DNA of 6,700 nt. It comes from Gammaproteobacteria bacterium. GTDB taxonomy: Bacteria > Pseudomonadota > Gammaproteobacteria > Thiohalomonadales > Thiohalomonadaceae. Shown here piece by piece: positions 1 to 5,601 of this stretch (within the stretch, counting starts at the first letter, position 1; every line of letters begins with the position of its first letter). The position numbers and the translations under genes were made by a program. The notes below the pieces were generated by a model that was not told the origin of the DNA, made no database searches, and was given only the letters and a program-made list of their open reading frames with translations. Where the stretch lies: NCBI GenBank assembly GCA_015232955.1, contig JADFYS010000109.1:1-6700 (forward strand), read 5' to 3'.

Positions 1-73
1 CCTGTTTTAGCCCTCACCCCGGCCCTCTCCCAGTGGGAGAGGGGGATTTAAGGAAGGGGGACTAAACGGTTAC
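1..73. repeat. Palindromic mini-element, copy 1 (left end outside window)
   Basis: This is the same family as the element at 1224-1315. Both run CCTG, a T-rich stretch, CCCTCACCCC, then a hairpin CCCTCTCCC / GGGAGAGGG with a 3-base loop, and end in AACGGTTAC. The left inverted end lies before the window starts. The right arm (about 56-73) has diverged from the other copy. The sequence that follows (TCCTTAGC) differs from what follows the second copy, which helps place the element end at GGTTAC. Confidence 0.7.
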
Positions 74-100
74 TCCTTAGCAGGGAGAGAACACCAAAGC

Positions 101-134
101 CTCCCCCCTGACAAGGGGGGATTGAGGGGGGTTA
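101..134. repeat. C/G-run hairpin repeat
   Basis: Six C (103-108), the loop TGACAA and six G (115-120) form a simple hairpin, followed by ATTGAGGGGGGTTA. Short repeats of this shape occur between genes in many bacteria. It lies downstream of the methyltransferase gene's stop but more than 170 bases away and has no T-run, so I do not call it a terminator. Confidence 0.5.
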
Positions 135-305
135 GGTTAAACGATGCAAAAGAAGCGTACCGAGCAGCCCCCAAAGTACGCTGCCTCAGAGGGCTGACGC
201 AAGGAATCCCAACATCTCAACCAAAAAGACCAAACTCGCCGCGTAACACCGCCTCTCGCTAGGTTAACCGTTCACTTCCGATTGCGATTCCCTGAGAGAT
301 TGTTG
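135..305. other. Non-coding stretch with interleaved inverted repeats
   Basis: I find no credible gene here. Two interleaved inverted repeats (154-160 with 176-182, and 165-170 with 191-196) have the order expected of an H-type pseudoknot. At about 263-273, TTAACCGTTCAC resembles the end of the 92-bp element family and may be a relic. On the minus strand this region follows the methyltransferase stop codon. Confidence 0.4.
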
Positions 306-376
306 GGCTTCATAACGCAGGGGCGTCGCGCTTATCGGCTTTCTGTAATCCACTGTTACCAGATATCTTGGATATA
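306..376. repeat. Dispersed ~70-bp repeat, copy A, overlapping the methyltransferase 3' end
   Basis: This segment matches 5455-5524. Both start GGCTTCATAACGC, continue with CGCGCTTATCGGCTTTCTG, and end in a CTTGG-TATA block. The first 40 bases differ at four positions and the rest is similar with small changes. Copy A contains the stop codon and about the last 22 codons of the minus-strand methyltransferase gene, so the repeat appears to be read as protein there. The family is unnamed as far as I can tell. Confidence 0.75.
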
Positions 377-1197
377 GGTGTTGAGATGTCTCTGTCCTCC
401 ACCGTCTGTGAGCAGATATTCGCCCCGTGCTGACTCCGTCCCGCCGGCAGATTTAAGGGCAGAAACGGCCGTCTCTTTCGCCACGAGGGGCCTAAAGGGG
501 TCAGGGTAGAGACCCTTTTCTTCGCCAGTAACAGATACCCCCCACACAGAAGTGGGAGAAACCGTCTCCCCCACTGTTCGACCCTTTTTAATCGTCTCAT
601 CGCCAACAGCCTCGCAACCGGTGGCAGAAACAGGTAGCGCGTGAGTGAGACCGTCTCCATCCCCAACAGCTCCATCCAGTCCCGCAGACGCGGTTCGGCA
701 ATCAGCCCCTTCCGCTCGCTCTTGTTCCCATGTTGTTGTTGCTGTAGACGATACCGACCACCCCAGAGACTGTAAGGGGCATAATCAAGGACAATTAAGT
801 GACCCTCGGGGATGAGAATCCGCTCCACCTCTCGCAGTAGGGCGCGAGGATCGGCCACTTTACCCAAGGTATGAGGCAAAAGAACAAGATCAACTGACTC
901 TGACTGGAGCGGCAGTGCCGCAGGATCTCCGTGAAAGCGCGCGCCTCCCACCTCCGTCAGGATGCGCCTCTGCCCTTGGCCGATATCGCCATAGATGGTG
1001 TGTGAGATTCTCGTCCCCGCCAACGCAGCCCAATCGTCATCCCCCCCCAGCTGCAACAGGTGATAACCAAACAGCTCTGGTAATAGCCGTTGCAGCAGAG
1101 CAAGCTCCTGACGCTGCAGGTAATCTTCCACTGCTGCGGGGGCTAATTTGAGTTCAACTCCCTTCAGTTTCCTATCTCCACCTAAATCGATATACAA
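310..1197 (-). CDS. Class I SAM-dependent methyltransferase, YafS-like (methyltransferase type 11)
   Basis: Probably transfers a methyl group from S-adenosylmethionine to an unknown substrate in the cytoplasm. The Rossmann-type core spans about residues 40-140. FGYHLLQLGG (43-52) is a glycine-poor form of the SAM-binding loop. Residues 91-140 carry the family pattern LPLQSESVDLVLLPHTL, then LREVERILIPEGHLIVLD, and SLWG follows at 143-146. KKRVSTLTPL (226-235) is the usual near-C-terminal motif. Divergent placement next to gloB matches the enterobacterial yafS-gloB neighbourhood. Two oddities: the frame opens with TTG directly after an in-frame TGA, with no in-frame ATG before residue 175, so the start is uncertain (CTG at 1167, eight bases after GGAG, is another possibility). 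The tail after about residue 255 is longer than I expect, and the last ~22 residues come from a dispersed repeat. The fold is confident; start and substrate are not. Confidence 0.85.
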   Translation of the reverse strand: MYIDLGGDRKLKGVELKLAPAAVEDYLQRQELALLQRLLPELFGYHLLQLGGDDDWAALAGTRISHTIYGDIGQGQRRILTEVGGARFHGDPAALPLQSESVDLVLLPHTLGKVADPRALLREVERILIPEGHLIVLDYAPYSLWGGRYRLQQQQHGNKSERKGLIAEPRLRDWMELLGMETVSLTRYLFLPPVARLLAMRRLKRVEQWGRRFLPLLCGGYLLLAKKRVSTLTPLGPSWRKRRPFLPLNLPAGRSQHGANICSQTVEDRDISTPISKISGNSGLQKADKRDAPAL

Positions 1198-1215
1198 TCA
1201 GTTAAGCAGACTCCC

Positions 1216-1323
1216 GAGATCTCGTAACCGTTCAGACCCCCCTGCTTTTTTAACCCTCACCCCTACCCTCTCCCGCTGGGAGAGGGAGATCAGGTGATGG
1301 GGTCTGAACGGTTACGAGATCTC
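1216..1323. repeat. 92-bp palindromic mini-element with perfect inverted ends and possible 8-bp target duplication
   Basis: Perfect 25-bp inverted arms occupy 1216-1240 and 1299-1323. The outer eight bases of each, GAGATCTC, are self-palindromic and could be a target-site duplication. The element proper would then be 1224-1315 with 17-bp ends GTAACCGTTCAGACCCC. The interior holds CCCTCACCCC and the hairpin 1266-1274 / 1278-1286. Copy 1 at the window start stops matching just after GGTTAC, supporting these limits. There is no coding capacity. It fills most of the gap between the divergent methyltransferase and gloB starts, so any promoters there must lie in or next to it. Confidence 0.8.
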
Positions 1324-1372
1324 TATACCCGAACAGCAACCACACCAGATACGATACAGGCCACTCAGCCAT

Positions 1373-2152
1373 ATGACCAACATTCGCGCCATTCCAGCAC
1401 TAGACGACAACTACATCTGGGCGATTGAAGCCCCGGATTCCAATGCCGTCACCCTGGTAGATCCAGGCGATTACCAGGCCGTCCACCACTATCTGCAACG
1501 AGAACAACGACAGCTGGTGGCGATACTCATCACCCATCATCACCATGATCACACCGCCGCCGTCCATCAGTTGCAAGCAGCTGCACTACCTGTCTATGGC
1601 CCGGAAAAAGAGCAGATCTCCGGGGTCAACCAACCGCTGCGCGAAGGTGATACCATCGCCATTGAGTCGTGCAACCTCCAGATAGAGGTGTTAGAGACCC
1701 CAGGCCATACCCGGGGACATCTCAGTTATTGGACAGAGGGGCGACTCTTTTGTGGCGATACTCTCTTTAGTGGCGGTTGTGGGCGGGTATTTGATGGAAC
1801 CATCGACCAGCTCTACCACTCACTCTGTCGTATTGCCGCGCTGCCTGGCTCAACCCTGCTCTATCCTGCCCATGAGTACACCCTTGAAAATCTGGCGTTT
1901 GCAGCCATTGCTGAGCCTGAAAATAGGGCCATTGAACGCTATCGTCACCAAGTGAGCAGACGAAGAGCAGAACACCATCCCTCTCTCCCGACCACCGTTG
2001 CTCTCGAACAAGAGATCAACCCCTTCCTCCACTCTGGCAACGCCACACTCAAAAAGCGAGCAGAGCAGTTCTGTGGTCACAGCCTCACCAGCGAGTCAGA
2101 GCAGTTTGCCACAGTTCGTCGCTGGAAAGATCACTTCGATCGTCAGCGGTAG
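1373..2152 (+). CDS. gloB: Hydroxyacylglutathione hydrolase (glyoxalase II)
   Basis: Hydrolyses S-D-lactoylglutathione to D-lactate and glutathione, the second step of cytoplasmic methylglyoxal detoxification. It belongs to the metallo-beta-lactamase fold and has the full set of binuclear metal ligands: THHHHDH at residues 54-60 (His55, His57, Asp59, His60), His112 in PGHTRGH, Asp129 in FCGDTLF and His167 in PAHEYT. The spacing is that of the E. coli enzyme shifted by two residues. The C-terminal HxxRxxRHxxPSLPTT-like region and the final RRWKDHF match the glutathione-binding domain typical of GloB. Its 259 residues are close to the usual ~250. The start MTNIRAIPALDDNYIW aligns with the family N-terminus, though no strong ribosome-binding site precedes it. 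It diverges from the methyltransferase and converges on the SH3 gene, its stop lying 28 bases from that gene's stop. Confidence 0.97.
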   Translation: MTNIRAIPALDDNYIWAIEAPDSNAVTLVDPGDYQAVHHYLQREQRQLVAILITHHHHDHTAAVHQLQAAALPVYGPEKEQISGVNQPLREGDTIAIESCNLQIEVLETPGHTRGHLSYWTEGRLFCGDTLFSGGCGRVFDGTIDQLYHSLCRIAALPGSTLLYPAHEYTLENLAFAAIAEPENRAIERYRHQVSRRRAEHHPSLPTTVALEQEINPFLHSGNATLKKRAEQFCGHSLTSESEQFATVRRWKDHFDRQR

Positions 2153-2154
2153 CG

Positions 2155-2179
2155 GTAGCGGTCAACTGCGGATTTTAGG
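2155..2179 (-). repeat. Solitary terminal sequence of the 237-bp MITE family
   Basis: On the minus strand these 25 bases are identical to the left end of the element at 2889 (CCTAAAATCCGCAGTTG followed by ACCGCTAC). No partner end or interior follows. Instead the match runs into a short GCGGTA tandem (about 2145-2162) that includes the gloB stop codon. It fills nearly all of the space between the two convergent stop codons. It is most simply the remnant of an insertion that was largely deleted. Confidence 0.75.
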
Positions 2180-2180
2180 T

Positions 2181-2852
2181 TCAAAGAGTATCCCAACCAC
2201 GACTGCTCCGTTTCAGGCGCAGATGTGGTAGAAGAAGACCGAGGAGAATTCCCCCAAATAGCACCCCTCCGCCGATTAAAAACCAGCGCTGCATCGTCCT
2301 CTCTTCCAGTTTCTGGTTCAGTTGATTGAGATCTTCCAGATTCTGACTCAACTCCGCCACCTCCTGCTGCAGCTGATCGCGCTCGCCGCTTATCTTAAGC
2401 ACGCTCTCTGAGTTTTGGTAGAGGATCTCATATTTTTGTGACAGCTGATCCCGCTCCTGAGTCAGCACCCCATTTTGCTCTTTTAACGATCCATTCTCCT
2501 CTTCAAGAAGGGTCAGTTTCTGTCTAAGTTCACTCGGCTTGGCGAGGAGCTGTTGCAATCTCCCCTCCACCACCTGCAGTCGATCTCTTGCTGCCGGCAT
2601 CTCCTGAAGTTGTCGCGTCAGGACATACCCTTCCCGTCCATTTTCGGTGCGGACAAAAGAGTAACCACTGTCTCGGTTTTCAGAGATTAACTCCAGTTGC
2701 GCCCCGCTCTTTAACATCTTCTGAATTTTGTAGGAGGTCCCCTCACCACCACGCAGTGTCACCTCAAATTGATCGGTCACATAACGGGTAGCCGCGAGTA
2801 GAGAGGGGGTACTGAAGAGCACAACCAACCCCAGAATGAGTGAGTGAACCAT
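2181..2852 (-). CDS. YgiM-like SH3-domain protein with coiled coil and C-terminal membrane anchor (TIGR04211-type)
   Basis: Predicted envelope protein, exported and anchored in the inner membrane by its C-terminus, with the SH3 and coiled-coil part in the periplasm. Residues 1-21 form a signal peptide (hydrophobic LILGLVVLF, likely cut after LLAA or nearby). Residues about 22-85 are a bacterial SH3 domain (VTLRGGEGTSYKI through SFVRTENGREGYVLTRQL). Residues about 87-187 are rich in Q, E and L with heptad spacing, a long coiled coil. WFLIGGGVLFGGILLGLLLP (190-209) is a membrane segment followed by a basic tail. This order and the length (223) match the E. coli YgiM family, whose function is poorly known; a cell-wall role is often assumed from the SH3 domain. 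GGAAG lies 8 bases before the ATG. A MITE begins 36 bp upstream, so promoter sequence may come from it. Confidence 0.9.
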   Translation of the reverse strand: MVHSLILGLVVLFSTPSLLAATRYVTDQFEVTLRGGEGTSYKIQKMLKSGAQLELISENRDSGYSFVRTENGREGYVLTRQLQEMPAARDRLQVVEGRLQQLLAKPSELRQKLTLLEEENGSLKEQNGVLTQERDQLSQKYEILYQNSESVLKISGERDQLQQEVAELSQNLEDLNQLNQKLEERTMQRWFLIGGGVLFGGILLGLLLPHLRLKRSSRGWDTL

Positions 2853-2888
2853 GAACTACGCTTCCATTAGAAAAAAGAGTTATTTTAA

Positions 2889-3125
2889 CCTAAAATCCGC
2901 AGTTGACCGCTACACATTTCCATCAACATAATGATTATGCGATGAAATTCACAGTATATCAGCTTCACCTCTTGGGTGAACACCGCTACACCGCGAATGC
3001 CGCATTTGTGGCGGCGCATTGCGGCGTTACAACTCCTTGTAATAGAAACACTATTACGCGTCGCTGTGCCTTGCACTGCACCACCACAAACGCACCCTTC
3101 ACGGCGTCCAACTGCGGATTTTAGG
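2889..3125. mobile_element. 237-bp non-autonomous MITE-like element with TTTAA target duplication
   Basis: The ends are 17-bp perfect inverted repeats, CCTAAAATCCGCAGTTG at 2889-2905 and its complement at 3109-3125. The element is flanked on both sides by TTTAA (2884-2888 and 3126-3130), as expected for a 5-bp target duplication. There is no transposase. The interior contains several hairpins: 2964-2969/2975-2980, an imperfect one over 2991-3024, 3027-3032/3037-3042, and 3040-3045/3051-3056. A second copy begins at 6620 and matches 75 of its 81 visible bases. CCT-beginning ends and a short AT-rich duplication would fit mobilisation by an IS1380-type transposase, but that is inference. It lies between the coiled-coil gene and the SH3 gene, and a minus-strand transcript from the cotransporter operon could run through it. 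Confidence 0.85.
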
Positions 3126-3142
3126 TTTAACGGATAAGAGCG

Positions 3143-3397
3143 CTACTTGCCCCGCTTTTGCAGCCCTTCCAGCTTCTTGGTCCCTTTTTTTATCTGCAAC
3201 TGAACCACCTTAATGTCCTGTTTTAAGCGCTTCTTTTTATCTTTTGCACTCTCTTTATCCAGGCGCGTTCGGAGCTTCTCTTCCTTCTGTTGTAATTTTC
3301 CTATCAACTTTATCAGCCCCTTTATCATACTTTTATCGCTTTTGTCGTCGTTGGCAAAGAGATCGGCCATTGCATTCACTATTTTCTTGATATTCAT
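3143..3397 (-). CDS. Small lysine-rich coiled-coil protein, unknown function
   Basis: I do not recognise a named family. The 84 residues have no signal peptide or membrane segment. A short N-terminal part (MNIKKIVNAMADLFANDD) is followed by a helix-forming, highly charged stretch (about 25-80) with roughly one lysine in four and leucine/isoleucine spacing suggestive of a coiled coil. It begins 41 bases after the cotransporter's stop on the same strand, so the two are probably co-transcribed. AGGAG lies 11 bases before the ATG, slightly far, and could partly pair in a hairpin (AACCAGG with CCTGTT) that overlaps it. Codon phase, ribosome-binding site and position support a real gene. A cytoplasmic partner role for the cotransporter or its PhoU-like domain is only a guess. 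Confidence 0.65.
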   Translation of the reverse strand: MNIKKIVNAMADLFANDDKSDKSMIKGLIKLIGKLQQKEEKLRTRLDKESAKDKKKRLKQDIKVVQLQIKKGTKKLEGLQKRGK

Positions 3398-3438
3398 AAC
3401 AGGTTCATCTCCTGGTTAAAGTCAAAGATTCGTTGAAG

Positions 3439-5262
3439 CTACTCGTCACGATCCGCTACAGTCTTCGCAATACGCTTTGAAAAGTAGTAGATCCTCTTCA
3501 GCTTCTCCTCAATATCCACCTCAAGGGTGTAGGCGGCAATTCGGTTCGGTTCATTGGCAATCAGACGCGCTGCCTGATACTGAACCGCCTCGGTAGAGAG
3601 TCGACTCACCTCATCCTTCAACTCAATCACGGTTGCAGCAACGGTGGGGTTATTCTGGGCGATCGCCTGAATGGCTCCACCCAAGGCATGCCGTACCACC
3701 TTGTGGAAATTGAACATCATCTTACGCGTTTCAGCACTAATCGCCACACCTGATTCGAGTCGTGCCTTGCCCAACTCCACCATATTGGTCTCAATCAGAT
3801 CCCCTATATTTTCAAGATCGGAGACCGCCTCCATCAGACTGAGAAACTCTCGATTCTCCTTCTCGGTCAGCTTTCCGAGGCTAATCTTACCCAGGTAGGT
3901 GACAATCTGCTCATTGAGGATATCAACCTCATCATCCATCTCTGCAATGGAGTCGAGAGTATGATGATTGCCACTTAATATGGCGGGCATGATCTTCTCA
4001 AACATCACCTGAACCCGCTCCCCCATATGCAACATCTCCATCCGTACCCGATCCAGAGCGAGAGAGGGGGTGTGCAGCAGCTCATCATCAATATACTTGG
4101 TGGTTACCACCAGTCCCGCTTTCTCCACATCAGAGTCGGGAATGAGACGGTTGACCAGAGCCGCGATATAGGTGGTAAACCAGATAAATACTATCGTGTT
4201 GGTAACATTAAACAGGGTGTGGGCATTGGCGATCTGCCGTGGTGTCTCCGCCCCCAACCGCTCTAACCCATTCAACTCGGGGTTGGAGGGTGAGATTAAG
4301 ACGACAAATTCCGCCAGTTGCGGGATAAACATCACCCACAATAGCACCCCGGCGACATTAAACAGGACATGAACCGCTGCCGCACGCACCGCTTCCCGCG
4401 GTTTGCCGATAGAGGCGAGAATAGCGGTGGCGCATGTGCCGATATTCGCCCCCAAAGCGAGCGCTATCCCGGCAGGCAAGGTGATAAACCCCTGACTCGC
4501 CATCACAATCACAATCCCCGTCGTCGCCGATGAAGATTGGATCAGCGCAGTGAAGAGGGCGGCAATGACGATACCCACCAGAGGGCTCTCCATCTGGACC
4601 ATGAGGTCGAGAAAGGGCTGGTAGCTACGCAGAGGCGCCATCGCCTCACTCATCACACTCATCCCAAAAAAGATCAGTCCCAGCCCCATCACCATCGCCC
4701 CGTAATGTTTCACCCGCTCTCTCTTTGAGAAGAAGAGCATGCCAAAACCGACGGCAATTAAGAGGAGGGCAGCCTTTGTCACCTTAAAAGCGACAATTTG
4801 GGCGGTAATGGTGGTACCGATATTCGCCCCCATAATCACCCCGACCGACTGTGCAGAGGTCATCAGGCCAGCGGAGATAAAGCCCACCACCAGTACCGTT
4901 GTAACCGAGGAAGATTGAATAACCGCCGTAACAAAGGCGCCGGTAGCCGCCCCCATAAAGCGGTTGGTGGTCAACTTGGCGAGAATTGTTCGCATCCGCT
5001 CCCCCGCCACCGCCCGCAGCGCCTCAGCCATCTGCTCCATACCGTAGAGAAAGAGGGCAAGACCGCCAAACAGCCCCATCACCATCGCCCCCCACTCGAT
5101 ATTCTCTTCAACAACTGACTTTAATTCGCCCGCCGCCCAGAGTTCTGGGGAGAGAAGGAGCGTCAGAGCGGCGAATAGAAGCAGGCCATAACGCCAGGAT
5201 GTCCCCGGATTAAGCGCAGGGATCGCCCAAGCAGGTGCCTTTACAGCGAAAATTCGGTTCAT
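3439..5262 (-). CDS. Na+/phosphate cotransporter family protein with C-terminal PhoU-like domain (NptA/YjbB type)
   Basis: Inner-membrane protein of the Na/Pi-cotransporter family (PF02690), which moves inorganic phosphate with sodium; E. coli YjbB, a relative, is linked to phosphate export. Two inverted-repeat halves are clear: QSSSVTT (116-122) with GANIGTT (145-151), and QSSSATT (242-248) with GANIGTC (271-277). These QSSS motifs are the family's substrate-site signature. Many hydrophobic segments fill about residues 57-375. An extra N-terminal hydrophobic stretch (25-44) precedes the core. Residues about 390-600 are soluble and helical, of PhoU type (MDDEVDILNEQIVTYL, AVSDLENIGDLIETNM). 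Its 607 residues exceed the 543 of YjbB, largely through the N-terminal segment and loops. GAGGAG six bases before the ATG supports this start. The coiled-coil gene follows in a likely operon. Transport direction cannot be read from sequence. Confidence 0.93.
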   Translation of the reverse strand: MNRIFAVKAPAWAIPALNPGTSWRYGLLLFAALTLLLSPELWAAGELKSVVEENIEWGAMVMGLFGGLALFLYGMEQMAEALRAVAGERMRTILAKLTTNRFMGAATGAFVTAVIQSSSVTTVLVVGFISAGLMTSAQSVGVIMGANIGTTITAQIVAFKVTKAALLLIAVGFGMLFFSKRERVKHYGAMVMGLGLIFFGMSVMSEAMAPLRSYQPFLDLMVQMESPLVGIVIAALFTALIQSSSATTGIVIVMASQGFITLPAGIALALGANIGTCATAILASIGKPREAVRAAAVHVLFNVAGVLLWVMFIPQLAEFVVLISPSNPELNGLERLGAETPRQIANAHTLFNVTNTIVFIWFTTYIAALVNRLIPDSDVEKAGLVVTTKYIDDELLHTPSLALDRVRMEMLHMGERVQVMFEKIMPAILSGNHHTLDSIAEMDDEVDILNEQIVTYLGKISLGKLTEKENREFLSLMEAVSDLENIGDLIETNMVELGKARLESGVAISAETRKMMFNFHKVVRHALGGAIQAIAQNNPTVAATVIELKDEVSRLSTEAVQYQAARLIANEPNRIAAYTLEVDIEEKLKRIYYFSKRIAKTVADRDE

Positions 5263-5364
5263 CGTGCTCTCCTCACAACCAAAATTATGGATATAGTATT
5301 TCTAAAGAACATACCACAGCAGCGTTAAAACTACAAAACACCAGCAAGGCATCCAAGAGCTAAC
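5263..5364. other. Cotransporter upstream region
   Basis: This AT-rich stretch should contain the promoter and leader of the minus-strand cotransporter gene. The ribosome-binding site GAGGAG is at 5269-5274 (minus). A possible -10 box, TACTAT, lies at 5293-5298 (minus), but I find no convincing -35 partner. I see no PHO-box pattern that I could defend by eye. Confidence 0.35.
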
Positions 5365-5524
5365 CCCAAGATACTTGAAAACACTGAATTTCAGGGAGTC
5401 GAGAAGAGTGGCTATTCAAGGCATGAAACCGCATGAATAGCCATTCTATTCAAAGGCTTCATAACGCTCGATCGTCGCGCTTATCGGCTTTCTGAAACCA
5501 GCGTTTTCAGGTGTCTTGGGTATA
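5365..5524. repeat. ~160-bp imperfect palindromic repeat containing dispersed repeat copy B
   Basis: The left arm (5365-5403, CCCAAGATACTTGAAAAC onward) is the inverted counterpart of the right arm (about 5482-5520), matching at about 80 percent. Between them lies a perfect 9-bp stem, TGGCTATTC (5409-5417) with GAATAGCCA (5435-5443). GAATAG (5435-5440) can instead pair with CTATTC at 5446-5451. The right part (5455-5524) is copy B of the repeat that also covers 306-376. There is no coding capacity. It lies between dapB and the cotransporter gene, so it may act on either transcript or be a passive MITE-like repeat. Confidence 0.7.
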
Positions 5525-5532
5525 ATAGTATG

Positions 5533-5572
5533 GACGCCATCGTCAAGCCCCCATGGATGGGTTTACGGCGTC
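5533..5572. repeat. GACGCC/GGCGTC hairpin repeat downstream of dapB
   Basis: The outer stem GACGCC (5533-5538) pairs with GGCGTC (5567-5572), and an inner stem AAGCCC (5545-5550) pairs with GGGTTT (5559-5564) using one G-T pair; the loop contains CCATGG. Hairpins of this shape are widespread between genes in gammaproteobacteria. It begins 30 bases past the dapB stop and might help end or protect the dapB transcript, but no T-run follows on the minus strand. The sequence after it (5568-5585) resembles the core of the 306-376 repeat, with 16 of 18 bases matching. Confidence 0.55.
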
Positions 5573-5601
5573 GCGCCTATCAGCTAGCGTACATCCCCCC
5601 C

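Noticed and set aside
1..1323. CRISPR array or tandem repeat array
   Set aside because: The repeats are few, unevenly spaced, palindromic and of several unrelated types, without spacers of regular length.
2153..2180. Rho-independent terminator between gloB and the SH3 gene
   Set aside because: The sequence is an element end and does not form a G/C-rich hairpin followed by a T-run.
2157..2911. Composite transposon carrying the SH3 gene
   Set aside because: The two element ends around the gene have their tips pointing at the gene, the reverse of what would be needed for them to mobilise it as an insert.
2903..3124. Open frames on both strands across the MITE (73 and 63 residues)
   Set aside because: They lie within the element, start and end in its inverted repeats, have no ribosome-binding site and resemble no protein. 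Element ends give such frames by chance.
4798..5118. 106-residue plus-strand frame opposite the cotransporter gene
   Set aside because: Antisense shadow of a strongly conserved membrane protein, with composition typical of such shadows.
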